DNA of 46,914 bases from JAPLJC01 sp052326585 (GCA_052326585.1 JBKQLU010000041.1:1-46914), one strand, 5' to 3'; positions 26,403-35,533 are shown, counted from the stretch's first letter. Numbers and translations are program-made. Notes: a model not told the origin generated them from the sequence alone.

Positions 26403-27830
26403 TTATTTTTTTACATAGGCATCCTGATTTTGCCAGCCGCCGCCCAGGGCCCGGTAGAGGGCGATGACGGCCAGGAGCTCGTTGGCCCGATCCTGGGTTA
26501 ACTTGAGTTCGGAGTCAAATAGCTCCCGGTCAGAATCCAGAACTTCCAGGTAGGGGGCCACCCCTCCATAAAAACGGTTGTTCGCCAGGTCTTTTTGCTC
26601 CCTCAACGCGCCAACCTGTTGTTCTGATTCGAGGACCACTCCCTTAAACTTCCTCACAGCCACGAGGGAGTCGGAGACCTCTTGGAAGGCTTGCTGAATG
26701 GACTTTTTATAAGCGAGCAGGGCCTCCTGCTGCTGGGCCTCGCTGGCTCGAACATTAGCACGAAGCCGTCCGGCAGTAAAAATGGGCTGGACTAAGCTGG
26801 GGAAAGCAATATCCCAAAAACTGGCATGCCCGGTGAACAGGCTTTTCAAAGCTGCAGACTCCCAGCCGGAGACCCCGGTAATCCGGATATTGGGGAAAAG
26901 TTGGGCCTTGGCCTCGCCGATGCGGGCGTTGGCGGCCACCAGGGATTGCTCGGCAAAGCGGATGTCAGGGCGCCGCTCCAGGAGCGCGGAGGTTAAGCCG
27001 GGTGGGATGGTAACGGTTAACTTCTGTTCCAGAAGGGACTTGCCCCGGCTGATGGGCCCCGGATTTCGCCCCAACAGGATACTGATCTGGTTTTCTTTCT
27101 GTTCGATGGCCCGCTGCAGGTCGGGAACCACGGCCCGGGCCCCATGCACCAGGTTTGCGGTCATGACCACTGGGGTTCGGCTATCATAACCAATGTCATA
27201 TCGGTCTTTCACCAATTTGAGGGAATCTTCCCGGTTTTTCACGGTGCGGTTGCTGATTTCGAGTTGCTGATCCAGGGCTCGGAGCTCGATGTAAGCCCGG
27301 GCCACATCGCTCACCAAAGTCTGGATGACGAATTTCCGGTTCTCCTCCGAGGCGAAAAATTCGGCCCGGGCGGCTTCGGTGGCCCGGCGGATGCGGCCGA
27401 AAAAGTCAATTTCCCAGGAGAGGTCGCCGGCAATGAAGCCCGCAGTCCGCTCAAATCGCGGCACGAATGGGAGAACTCCCCGCTCCGAGGTGCGGATGCT
27501 CTCCATCCCGCCGTCGGCTCCCAATGAGGGGAAGAGATAGGCCCGTTGGATGGTCACCTGCTCCCGGGCCTGCAGAACCCGTTGAGCCGCGATCTGCACG
27601 TCATAATTTTCCTTCAGAGCGATTTCGATCAACTTCTGCAGTTCTGGGTCTTTGAACACCTCGAACCACTGCAAGTCTCCGAAGGAAGCTTCGACCGGCT
27701 GCGTGGAAATACCCGGTCCCTGGCCCCGGAAACTGTCAGGCACCGGATAGGCGGGCCGGCGGTAGTCCGGCCCGACGGCACAGCCGCACAGCAGCCCGAG
27801 GGTCAGAAGGATGGTCAGGGAGGTCTTCAT
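26403..27830 (-). CDS. NodT-type outer-membrane efflux lipoprotein
   Basis: A 475-residue RND/ABC outer-membrane factor of the TolC/NodT superfamily. A signal peptide ends in the lipobox LCGC with the lipidated cysteine at residue 17, followed by the typical AVGPDYRRP. Two OEP repeats (about 65-255 and 290-465) form the alpha-helical barrel; LLEQKLTVTIPPGLTSALLE and RRPDIRFAEQSLVAANA are family motifs. It would be the outer-membrane exit duct for the HlyD and ABC proteins encoded just upstream (18 bp after the permease gene). Its 3' end is duplicated at 25422-25553. Confidence 0.92.
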   Translation of the reverse strand: MKTSLTILLTLGLLCGCAVGPDYRRPAYPVPDSFRGQGPGISTQPVEASFGDLQWFEVFKDPELQKLIEIALKENYDVQIAAQRVLQAREQVTIQRAYLFPSLGADGGMESIRTSERGVLPFVPRFERTAGFIAGDLSWEIDFFGRIRRATEAARAEFFASEENRKFVIQTLVSDVARAYIELRALDQQLEISNRTVKNREDSLKLVKDRYDIGYDSRTPVVMTANLVHGARAVVPDLQRAIEQKENQISILLGRNPGPISRGKSLLEQKLTVTIPPGLTSALLERRPDIRFAEQSLVAANARIGEAKAQLFPNIRITGVSGWESAALKSLFTGHASFWDIAFPSLVQPIFTAGRLRANVRASEAQQQEALLAYKKSIQQAFQEVSDSLVAVRKFKGVVLESEQQVGALREQKDLANNRFYGGVAPYLEVLDSDRELFDSELKLTQDRANELLAVIALYRALGGGWQNQDAYVKK

Positions 27831-27848
27831 AACTTTCCTCCTAAATTC

Positions 27849-28973
27849 TCAAGTCGTTGCGGCTTCCAAGGATTTACGGAAGCGAACCAGAGCCAGCCCG
27901 AACAGGATGGAGCCGATGACTGCCAGGGCAAGGAATTGCGGCCAGACGATCTCCAGGCCCGCGCCGCGATAGAGGATGCCTTGGGCGAGCATGATGAAAT
28001 GGGTGTTGGGTGCGGCCAGCATCAAGTATTGCACTATCACGGGCATGCTCTCCCGGGGCGTCAGTCCGCCCGAGAGCGTCATCAGCGGCACCAACACGAG
28101 GATCATCAACATGCCGAATTGGGGCATCGTCCGGGAGATGGTGGCCATGAGAATTGCCATGGAGGTAGTGGCGAACAGGAACAGCAACGTGCCGGCCAGA
28201 AAGAGCAGCATAGAGCCGGCAATGGGTATGGACAAGAGCCCCTGGATAACTACGTTTAGGGAAAAAGCTGAGGCGATAATTACCACCAGCGCCATGCTCC
28301 AAACTTTGCTGACCATGATCTCAAAAGGGGTAACCGGCATCACCAGCAGGTGCTCAATAGTGCCGTGCTCCCGTTCCCGGATCAGGGCGGCGCCAGTGAG
28401 CACGATGGAGAGTATGGTGATCATATCGATTAAGGAAATGACCCCTCCGAACCAGGGCCTGTAAAGGTTGGGATTGTATTTGACCCGCAGATCGAGATTG
28501 ACCGGCGGCGCGGCTGCCATCCTGTGCATCTGGAGAAAAGTGCTGACCTCGCCATTGACGATGTCTTGCACATACCAGTTGCCGGTAAAGGCCTGGCTCA
28601 TCCGGGTGGCATCGATATTGAGCTGAATTCGGGGCCGGTGCCCGGCCAGCACGTCGCGCTCGAAATCCGGGGGGATGTCGAGAGCAAAGGTGTAACGCCC
28701 GGAGTCCATGCCGGTGTCCATTTCGGACCAGGAGATCAGTGCCGGAGGGGTAAATAACGGTGGATAGAAGGCGGTCGCAATGCGGCTGGATAAGACCGAC
28801 TGATCCTCGTCCACGATGGCGATGGGCGCATTGTGGAGTGTTTCCGGCAAGGCCCGGGTGGCTACAAAGATCGACAAAGTAAAGGCATAAACAATCAGTA
28901 CAACCATCACCGGGTCGCGGCGCAGGCTGCGCAGTTCCTTGACGCCCAGGTTAAAGATGTTGGCGAGGCGCAT
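27849..28973 (-). CDS. ABC-2 type permease (YhhJ-like)
   Basis: A 374-residue ABC-2 permease with one N-terminal helix (about 22-42), a large periplasmic loop (about 45-170) and five C-terminal helices. LIREREHGTIEHLLVMPV is the conserved region before the membrane core. It pairs with the preceding ATPase-permease fusion, which it follows by one base. I chose the ATG at 28973 (MRLANIFNLG) because GGAGCG lies upstream and longer versions overlap the preceding gene out of character. The arrangement matches the yhiI-rbbA-yhhJ cluster of enterobacteria. Confidence 0.9.
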   Translation of the reverse strand: MRLANIFNLGVKELRSLRRDPVMVVLIVYAFTLSIFVATRALPETLHNAPIAIVDEDQSVLSSRIATAFYPPLFTPPALISWSEMDTGMDSGRYTFALDIPPDFERDVLAGHRPRIQLNIDATRMSQAFTGNWYVQDIVNGEVSTFLQMHRMAAAPPVNLDLRVKYNPNLYRPWFGGVISLIDMITILSIVLTGAALIREREHGTIEHLLVMPVTPFEIMVSKVWSMALVVIIASAFSLNVVIQGLLSIPIAGSMLLFLAGTLLFLFATTSMAILMATISRTMPQFGMLMILVLVPLMTLSGGLTPRESMPVIVQYLMLAAPNTHFIMLAQGILYRGAGLEIVWPQFLALAVIGSILFGLALVRFRKSLEAATT

Positions 28974-28974
28974 A

Positions 28975-31785
28975 CTAACGCTCCTGCTTTTTAAGGAGAA
29001 TGGTGGACAGGGCGATGAGCACCGGGATGGCGATAACCAGGGGGATAAACGAATCGTACAGCCCAGGCAGAGAGAGTGCCTTGGAAAAGGTGCCCCTTGC
29101 AATAGTCAGGAAATACGTGCTGGGATAGATCGTGCCGATCAGAGCTCCCATCCCCTCCAGGGACGACACCGGATCCATCAGCCCCGAGTAATTCACTGCC
29201 GGTATGATGGTTAATATGGCAGTGGCAAACAGGGCCGCAACCTGACTGCGCACAAAGGTGGAGATCAACAGGCCTAAGGAGGTGGCGGCGATTACATACA
29301 GGAAGGCCCCGGCCGTCAGGGTGAGAAAGCTTCCTTTCAGGGGGACGCGGAAGACGGTGACCGCGAGTAGCACCAGCATAAAAAAACTGATCATGGCCAG
29401 CACCACATAAGGAATCTGCTTGCCGAGGAGAAACTCCAGGCGAGTGACCGGTGTCACGTACAGATTGACGATGGAGCCCATCTCTTTCTCGCGCACCACG
29501 GAAAGGGCGCTCAATATGGCAGGAATCAGCAACAGCAGCAGCCCGATTGCCGCGGGGACTATGGAAACTACGCTTTCGACATCAGGGTTATAGCGAAAAC
29601 GTGTTTCGATAGCGAACGGCCCCGGCGCAATCCCGGAGGTCTGTTTCTCGGCGGCGCGGCTGTCCAGCCAGAGTAAGTGCATCCCCTCTACATCGCCGCG
29701 AATGGTCTCGCCTCTAAGTGGCATGGCGCCATCGACCCAGGCCCCCACCGACACCGGAACGCCCCGGGAGACATCTCGGCCGAATTGGGGCGGGATCTCG
29801 ATGGCGAGGGCGAGTTCGCCGGACCGCATGCGCCGCTCCATCTCATCGTAGTCGGTGATCGGACGGTGTTCGACGAAATAGCGGCGGGTTCCCGCGATAT
29901 TAAGCCTATAGTCTTGGCTGACAGTCGTTTGGTCCCGGTCCAATACCGCAAAGGAGAGATGTTCTATATCTAAGCTGATGCCATAACCTATGGCGAACAG
30001 CAGGATCACGCTACCCAGCAGGGCCAGGCTCAGTCGGATCGGATCCCGGCGCAGTTCTAAACTTTCGCGCCGGGTGTAGCTGTACAGGCGGCCCAGATTC
30101 AGCCACTGGCGCTTGCCGGCAGTGACCAGGTGCTCCAGGGGCGGAGTCACCGCGGCGGCCGGAGCAGGCGGGGGAGGGGCGCGCAAGGTCTTTTCCCGAG
30201 CCTTTTGATCTTCTTCTAGGTAGGAGATGAAGGCCTCTTCCAGTGTGGCTGAGCCCCGGTTTTTTATCACATTCGCCGGGGTATCACTCACCAGCACGCG
30301 TCCGGCGTTCATCAGCGAGATGCGGTCGCAGCGCATCGCCTCGTTCATGAAATGGGTGGTGATGAAGATGGTGACTTGGTCATTCCGGGACAGGTCGATG
30401 ATGCTCTGCCAGAAGGCATCCCGGGCCACCGGGTCGACGCCTGAGGTGGGCTCATCCAGGACCAGCAAATCCGGCCCGTGGATCATGGCCACGGCCAGCT
30501 GCAGCCGCTGGCGGACGCCGAGGGGCAGCGAATCAGGCAGAGCATCCATGATCTCCGTCAGGCCGAAGCGTTGGGCCATCTCGTCCACCCGGGATGGAAT
30601 CTTGTCGCTGGGCAAACGGAAAAGCTTCGCATGCAGCTCCAGGTTTTGTTGAACCGTGAGCTCCGTATAAAGTGAAAAGGCCTGCGACATGTAGCCCACG
30701 CGGCGGCGGGTATCGAGATCATTGGGATCCAACTGGCGGCCGAAAAGCAAGGCCTGCCCCTCAGTGGGGGGCAACAGGCCGGTAAGCATTCTCATGGTGG
30801 TGGACTTGCCACAGCCATTGGCGCCCAGGAACCCGAAGATTTCACCCCGGCCGATCTTGAAGTTGACATGATCCACGGCAACGAAATCGCCGAAATGCTT
30901 GGTGAGGTCCCGGGCCTCGATGGCGATCTCCGCAGCCGCGCCTTCTTTCCGGGGAGGAATCTGCACCGCTTGGTGGCCGGCGCGTTTTTCCGGCGGCAAC
31001 AGGGCAATAAAGGCCTCTTCCAGGGTGGCGACCCCGGCCTGGTGGAGCAGTTCCTGGGGAGAGCCGGTAGCCAGCACCTTGCCGGCGTACATGGCCACCA
31101 GCCAATCGTAGCGCATGGCTTCTTCCATATAGGCCGTGGCGACCATAACGCTCATGCCGGGTCGGGCAGCGCGAATGCGGTCGATGAGTTCCCAGAACTG
31201 GCGCCGCGACAAAGGATCGACCCCAGTGGTGGGTTCGTCGAGGATCAAGAGGTCCGGGTCGTGGATCAGGGAGCAGCACAGCCCGAGCTTCTGCTTCATG
31301 CCGCCCGAGAGCTTGCCCGCGGGCCGATCCGGAAAAGGCGCCAGAGCGGTGGCTTGGAGCAGCTGGCCGATGCGCCGCTCCCGTTCTTGGAGATCATAAC
31401 CGAAGAGGCGCGCAAAAAAATCGGAGTTCTCGAACACCGAAAGGGTCGGATAGAGGTTCTTGCCCAAACCCTGGGGCATGTAGGCTATACGGGGGCAGAC
31501 CGAGAGACGATGCTGCGCCTCGGCCATATCGCCCCCCAGCACCTCGACTCGCCCACCTTGAATGACATGGGCCCCTGAAATCAGCGAAAACGTGCTAGAC
31601 TTGCCGACCCCATCCGGTCCGATCAGGCCGACCATTTTCCCGGCCGGTACGTCCAGGTTGACCCCATCCAGGGCTAGCGTCTTGCCGTAGTGCAAGCTGA
31701 CATCCACCAATCGGACCACGGGCGCGGGCTGGGCGCCACCGGCCCCCATATCCGGCCTGATGGTCTCGGCTGAAGGCTCACTCAT
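28975..31785 (-). CDS. RbbA-like ABC transporter: two ATPase domains fused to an ABC-2 permease
   Basis: A 936-residue fusion. ATPase domain 1 has Walker A GPDGVGKSS at 56-64 and signature SGGMKQ near 160-165, with Walker B LLILDEP. Domain 2 has Walker A GANGCGKST at 321-329, but its signature is degenerate (LPLGVRQR, as in RbbA). From about residue 590 an ABC-2 permease domain follows, with a helix, a long periplasmic loop and C-terminal helices. RbbA was first described as a ribosome-associated ATPase, but the family is mostly found in HlyD-type export operons, as here. The ATG at 31785 overlaps the HlyD stop by four bases. Confidence 0.9.
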   Translation of the reverse strand: MSEPSAETIRPDMGAGGAQPAPVVRLVDVSLHYGKTLALDGVNLDVPAGKMVGLIGPDGVGKSSTFSLISGAHVIQGGRVEVLGGDMAEAQHRLSVCPRIAYMPQGLGKNLYPTLSVFENSDFFARLFGYDLQERERRIGQLLQATALAPFPDRPAGKLSGGMKQKLGLCCSLIHDPDLLILDEPTTGVDPLSRRQFWELIDRIRAARPGMSVMVATAYMEEAMRYDWLVAMYAGKVLATGSPQELLHQAGVATLEEAFIALLPPEKRAGHQAVQIPPRKEGAAAEIAIEARDLTKHFGDFVAVDHVNFKIGRGEIFGFLGANGCGKSTTMRMLTGLLPPTEGQALLFGRQLDPNDLDTRRRVGYMSQAFSLYTELTVQQNLELHAKLFRLPSDKIPSRVDEMAQRFGLTEIMDALPDSLPLGVRQRLQLAVAMIHGPDLLVLDEPTSGVDPVARDAFWQSIIDLSRNDQVTIFITTHFMNEAMRCDRISLMNAGRVLVSDTPANVIKNRGSATLEEAFISYLEEDQKAREKTLRAPPPPAPAAAVTPPLEHLVTAGKRQWLNLGRLYSYTRRESLELRRDPIRLSLALLGSVILLFAIGYGISLDIEHLSFAVLDRDQTTVSQDYRLNIAGTRRYFVEHRPITDYDEMERRMRSGELALAIEIPPQFGRDVSRGVPVSVGAWVDGAMPLRGETIRGDVEGMHLLWLDSRAAEKQTSGIAPGPFAIETRFRYNPDVESVVSIVPAAIGLLLLLIPAILSALSVVREKEMGSIVNLYVTPVTRLEFLLGKQIPYVVLAMISFFMLVLLAVTVFRVPLKGSFLTLTAGAFLYVIAATSLGLLISTFVRSQVAALFATAILTIIPAVNYSGLMDPVSSLEGMGALIGTIYPSTYFLTIARGTFSKALSLPGLYDSFIPLVIAIPVLIALSTILLKKQER

Positions 31786-32864
31786 TGCGGCAGCCTCACC
31801 TGCAGGCGGTCCGGCCACTGGGCCTGCGGGTCCAGCCGCACATAAGCCATCCCGGGCAGGCCAGTCTTGACTTCCTTGATGTATTTGCGAAGCAGCTCAG
31901 GGGGAATGTGCGCCTTGAGGCGGAACGCCAGCTTTTCCCGCTCGCTGGCAGTTTCCACCGTCTTGGGGGTGAACTGGGCCACATCAGCTACAAAGGTCAC
32001 CTTTGCCGGAATCACTAATTGCGGGAAGGCATCCAGCACCAGACGCACTTCAGAGCCCAGCGGGATGCGACCGACATCTGCGGTGGGCAGGAAAAAGGTC
32101 ATATAGACATCAGTTAGGTCGATCATATTCAGCACTCGGCCGCCGGCCGCAACGACCTCCAACGGTTGGGCCACCCGGTACTGAATACGGCCGTCACGGG
32201 GCGCCTTCAGATCGCTGTCGTCGATGTCGGCCTGGATGCGCTGGACCGTGGCTTTTGCGGCCTCATAGGACGACTGGGCCTCGAGCACCTCCGAGCGGGC
32301 CGTGGCAATGGCCGCTTCGGCCGCCGCCACCTCCGCCTTGGCCGCACTGATGGCGGCTTCGTAAGCTTGTACCCGCGCCTTGTCGTCATCCGCTTCCTGC
32401 TGTGACACCGCGGCTTTCCCGGCCAGCACCGCGGTACGCTCCGCCCGCTTCCTCGCCGCCCAGAGTTCGGCCTCGCGTTTTACCACGTCGGCCTGGGCCG
32501 CCGCTTTTTTACTTTCGTTCTCGGCCAGCTTGCTGCGTTTGGACGTGATCGTGCTTTGCGCTTCCTGAACTTTTGCTTTGGCCTCACGCAGTTGCGCCTG
32601 GAGCACATCGGTATCCATCTTGGCCACCACCTGCCCGGTGGTGACGTAGTCCCCTTCATCGACGAATTCTTTTGCTATCCGGCCCGCATACTTGGCCGCG
32701 ATATTGATCTCGGTGGCCTCGATGCGTCCATTGGCGCTGGCGATGCCCCTTCCTCTTCTGCCCTCAATGTATTTCCAGGCCAGCAGAACGACAATCGCCA
32801 TGATCGCAATGATCCCGCCAACCCATGCGGTCCGTATCCACCGTGCCCTGCTCTCGTCTGTCAT
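31782..32864 (-). CDS. HlyD-type membrane fusion (periplasmic adaptor) protein
   Basis: A 360-residue adaptor with an N-terminal membrane helix (about 13-31), a split biotinyl-lipoyl domain (around AAKYAGRIAKEFVDEGDYVTTGQ and later LKAPRDGRIQYRVAQPLEVV), and a long alanine/lysine-rich coiled-coil hairpin (about 85-205). A beta-barrel domain follows (DVYMTFFLPTADVGRIPLGSEV). It would bridge the RbbA-like ABC transporter in the inner membrane and the NodT-type channel in the outer membrane. GAGGATAATCGG precedes the ATG. It is the first gene of the export operon. The exported substrate is unknown. Confidence 0.92.
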   Translation of the reverse strand: MTDESRARWIRTAWVGGIIAIMAIVVLLAWKYIEGRRGRGIASANGRIEATEINIAAKYAGRIAKEFVDEGDYVTTGQVVAKMDTDVLQAQLREAKAKVQEAQSTITSKRSKLAENESKKAAAQADVVKREAELWAARKRAERTAVLAGKAAVSQQEADDDKARVQAYEAAISAAKAEVAAAEAAIATARSEVLEAQSSYEAAKATVQRIQADIDDSDLKAPRDGRIQYRVAQPLEVVAAGGRVLNMIDLTDVYMTFFLPTADVGRIPLGSEVRLVLDAFPQLVIPAKVTFVADVAQFTPKTVETASEREKLAFRLKAHIPPELLRKYIKEVKTGLPGMAYVRLDPQAQWPDRLQVRLPQ

Positions 32865-32950
32865 CCGATTATCCTCGCTCGTTGTTGTTTTCCCGCTTCT
32901 CTGAAGGCGCGCTGGAGGTCTTGTTTATTCCTGCTTAATGCTGACACCGG

Positions 32951-33220
32951 CTACCTTTGGGGTCTTTCTTTTTCAATCCACTCGCGGATATAAGCTGGGC
33001 AATTCTCGAGTTGGGCGCCATTCCCTTCGCAATGAGTCAGAAATCTTACTGCGTCCAGATCCACGAGCTTGACATCTTTCAAATCCAGAATGATGTGGTT
33101 GTCTTGTCCTTCGGCTTTGAAGAGTCTTTGCAACTCATCCACCTCTTCCGCGTTGATTCGACCAATCAGGGTAAAGGCCACGGCCTCCCCTTGCGTAGAT
33201 ATCTGAACTTTCAACGTCAC
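32951..33220 (-). CDS. STAS-domain protein, anti-sigma-factor-antagonist-like
   Basis: An 89-residue single STAS domain. IILDLKDVKLVDLDAVRFL is the core loop. In SpoIIAA-type antagonists the equivalent sequence is D-S-S-G with a phosphorylated serine; here it is D-L-D-A, so the phosphosite position carries an aspartate. The GTG start at 33220 has AGGAGAGAAGCG upstream. A perfect -24/-12 sigma-54 promoter lies 39 bp upstream of the start. The partner protein is unknown, and no anti-sigma kinase gene is in the window. Confidence 0.82.
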   Translation of the reverse strand: MTLKVQISTQGEAVAFTLIGRINAEEVDELQRLFKAEGQDNHIILDLKDVKLVDLDAVRFLTHCEGNGAQLENCPAYIREWIEKERPQR

Positions 33221-33258
33221 CGCTTCTCTCCTGGAGTCACTAGTCTACTTGTTGGCAG

Positions 33259-33274
33259 TGCAATCCGAATGCCA
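33259..33274 (-). promoter_or_regulatory. Sigma-54 (-24/-12) promoter for the STAS gene
   Basis: Read on the minus strand the sequence is TGGCATTCGGATTGCA. It has GG and GC dinucleotides exactly ten bases apart, matching the consensus TGGCAC-N5-TTGCA. It points toward the STAS gene, leaving a short leader with the ribosome-binding site. The same layout occurs at 35518-35533. Confidence 0.85.
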
Positions 33275-33318
33275 ACCGTAAGTTATTGAAATTGCTTGTT
33301 GACACGCATTAGAAAGTT

Positions 33319-33359
33319 GTGATTCTTCGAGAATTAACGATATTTCGCAAAAAATGACC
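33319..33359 (-). promoter_or_regulatory. Upstream activator element 1 (41 bp, dyad GAATTA-N4-TA(T)TTC)
   Basis: 41 bp that match 36 of 41 positions of the reverse complement of 35433-35473. It contains a dyad with arms GAATTA and TATTTC around four bases, one mismatch from perfect. It lies exactly 44 bp from the sigma-54 promoter at 33259-33274. It is the likely binding site of the enhancer-binding protein encoded at 33562-35403. Confidence 0.75.
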
Positions 33360-33378
33360 TGGGTACTGGCAGGACCCA

Positions 33379-33407
33379 TTGACAACATCCTCGGCGGCTA
33401 CTATCCA
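33379..33407 (+). promoter_or_regulatory. Possible sigma-70 promoter for the sigma-54 activator gene
   Basis: TTGACA at 33379-33384, 17 bp, then TATCCA at 33402-33407. The -35 is perfect and the -10 is weak. It lies about 155 bp before the chosen start codon of the regulator. Confidence 0.4.
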
Positions 33408-33561
33408 TAAATTATCAAGAAGCGATTTCTGATCACCTTTCTTATCAACTCACCTCCATCTCACCTCTGCTCAATGAAAGGTGCTGAAGAGTCGTCGCCC
33501 GCTGCTAGTGGATAGGAGAGGATCTTTGACACCGCGTTTGGCCTCTCAAGGACATAAATCC

Positions 33562-35403
33562 ATGGATGTCAGAGAGCAAGAACATCTGATTCAGGAGCTT
33601 CAGCGCCATCAAGCGTACCTTGCGGAGGCCCAGAGACTCAGCCACACTGGCAGCTTCGGCTGGAGGGTTGCTACCGGCGAGATCATCTGGTCAGAGGAAA
33701 CCTTCCGGATCTTTGAATACGACCGGACGATCAAGCCTACAATAGATCTGGCACTCCAACGCGTTCATCCGGAAGACACGGCCCTCGTGAAGCAGACACT
33801 GGAGCGAGCCTCACAGGATGGGAAGGATTTTGATCTCGAACATCGATTGTTGATGCCAGATGGTTCGGTCAAAAATGTCCATGTTGTGGCTCGTGCCGTA
33901 ACCGATGAATCAGGCAGTATCGAATTTATTGGGGCGGTGATGGACATCACCGCAGTAAACCAAGCGGAAGAGCGGATCCGGCAAAGCGAAAGGGATCTTC
34001 GCACCACTATCGACACCATTCCAGCCTATGTTTTTAGCGCCCTCCCTGATGGCTCCTTCGATTTTATCAGTCAAAGTTTGCTTGATTTATCGGGGTTCTC
34101 ACCAGAGGAGGTCTTTGGTTGGGACTGGACGATCGCAGTCCATCCCGAAGACCGCGACCGGGCGGTGGAGAAATGGCGTGAATCCCTGGCGACGGGGGAA
34201 CCGAGAGAGAACGAACACCGCATTCGGCTGGCAAATGGAGAATATCGCTGGTTTTTGGCCCGCAACTCAGCCTTGCGAGACGAAAAGGGACACATCGTCA
34301 GGTGGTATGGGGTCCTTGTGGATATCGAGAATCAGAAGCGGACCGAGGCTCGTCTCCTCCAGGCGTTGGACAAAATCCAGAAATTGCAGGAGCAAGTTTC
34401 GAAGGAAAACATTGTCTTACGCGAAGAAATTGACAGAACCTCGATGTTCGAGGAGATCGTGGGGGCATCACCGGCTCTGAAAGCTGTGCTTGCTCGTGTC
34501 GCCAAGGTCGCGCCGACGGATTCCACCATACTCATCACTGGTGAAACCGGCACGGGCAAGGAACTCGTCGCTCGATCCATCCACAAGCGGTCGCCGCGCT
34601 CCTCACGAGCCTTTGTGAGTGTGAATTGTGCGGCAATTCCCACACCGTTGATGGCCTCCGAATTATTCGGTCATGAAAAGGGAGCTTTCACGGGAGCCCA
34701 CCAGCGGCGCCTCGGCCGCTTCGAGCTGGCGGAAGGAGGCACGATCTTCTTGGATGAAATCGGAGAGCTTCCGACTGAGACCCAGATTGCCCTGTTACGG
34801 GTGCTGCAGGATCAAGAATTCGAGCGTTTGGGTGGAAATAAGCCGATCCGGGCTAACGTGCGGGTGATTACCGCCACTAATCGTGACTTGCAGGCCGCCA
34901 TTGAAGTCGGCAGTTTTCGCAGCGATCTATTCTATCGGCTCAACGTATTTCCCATTGAAATACCTCCTCTGCGCGAACGCAAAGAGGACATCCCCATGCT
35001 GGTCGAGTACTTTATCGATCGATATGCCAGTAAAGTGGGGAAGAAAATACGGAGCGTCAGCAGGAAGAGCCTGGATCTGCTGCAGTCCTACCCCTGGCCG
35101 GGCAATATTCGAGAGCTGCAGAATGTGGTTGAACGGTCGATCATCGTCTGTGACACGGAACAATTTTCGGTCGATGAGCATTGGTTGGTTCGGGAGTCTT
35201 GCCAGACTCATCCGGCAAGCCAGCCGCTCTCCAACAAGCTTATGACTCAAGAAAAAAAGATGATTGAGGCTGCTTTGGCTGAAAGCGGAGGCCGCGTGTC
35301 TGGACGGTTGGGTGCGGCCGCCAAGCTGAGTATTCCAGCCTCGACTCTTGAATCGAAGATCAAATCCCTCAAGATCAACAAACATCTCTTCAAATCCGCA
35401 TAG
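33562..35403 (+). CDS. Sigma-54-dependent transcriptional activator with two PAS domains
   Basis: A 613-residue enhancer-binding protein. Two PAS/PAC sensor domains (about 25-135 and 145-270) are followed by a short coiled linker and an AAA+ domain (about 300-530). The AAA+ domain has Walker A GETGTGKE, the sigma-54 contact loop GAFTGA and Walker B IFLDEIGE. A Fis-type helix-turn-helix forms the C-terminus. There is no receiver domain, so the signal probably enters through the PAS domains (ligand, redox or partner). The ATG at 33562 has AAGGA nine bases upstream; a GTG at 33481 would add 27 residues with no clear ribosome site. Its gene is bracketed by two matched sigma-54 promoter modules. 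Confidence 0.93.
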   Translation: MDVREQEHLIQELQRHQAYLAEAQRLSHTGSFGWRVATGEIIWSEETFRIFEYDRTIKPTIDLALQRVHPEDTALVKQTLERASQDGKDFDLEHRLLMPDGSVKNVHVVARAVTDESGSIEFIGAVMDITAVNQAEERIRQSERDLRTTIDTIPAYVFSALPDGSFDFISQSLLDLSGFSPEEVFGWDWTIAVHPEDRDRAVEKWRESLATGEPRENEHRIRLANGEYRWFLARNSALRDEKGHIVRWYGVLVDIENQKRTEARLLQALDKIQKLQEQVSKENIVLREEIDRTSMFEEIVGASPALKAVLARVAKVAPTDSTILITGETGTGKELVARSIHKRSPRSSRAFVSVNCAAIPTPLMASELFGHEKGAFTGAHQRRLGRFELAEGGTIFLDEIGELPTETQIALLRVLQDQEFERLGGNKPIRANVRVITATNRDLQAAIEVGSFRSDLFYRLNVFPIEIPPLRERKEDIPMLVEYFIDRYASKVGKKIRSVSRKSLDLLQSYPWPGNIRELQNVVERSIIVCDTEQFSVDEHWLVRESCQTHPASQPLSNKLMTQEKKMIEAALAESGGRVSGRLGAAAKLSIPASTLESKIKSLKINKHLFKSA

Positions 35404-35432
35404 AAGGTGCAATACCCTCTCCCTGAAGATCC

Positions 35433-35473
35433 GGTCATTTTTCACGAATTATCGCTAATTCTCGAAGACTCAC
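35433..35473 (+). promoter_or_regulatory. Upstream activator element 2 (41 bp, perfect dyad)
   Basis: Inverted partner of the element at 33319-33359 (36 of 41 bases identical). The dyad is perfect here: GAATTA and TAATTC around four bases. It is exactly 44 bp from the sigma-54 promoter at 35518-35533. It also lies just after the regulator stop codon. Confidence 0.75.
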
Positions 35474-35517
35474 GATTTTATAATTTGTGACATCATGTAT
35501 TTTCAATGACTTACGAT

Positions 35518-35533
35518 TGGCATTCTAATTGCG
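35518..35533 (+). promoter_or_regulatory. Sigma-54 (-24/-12) promoter for the coiled-coil stress protein gene
   Basis: TGGCATTCTAATTGCG, with GG and GC spaced as in the consensus. The bases before it (ACTTACGATT) also match those before the STAS promoter (ACTTACGGTT), so the whole control region is duplicated in mirror image. Confidence 0.85.
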
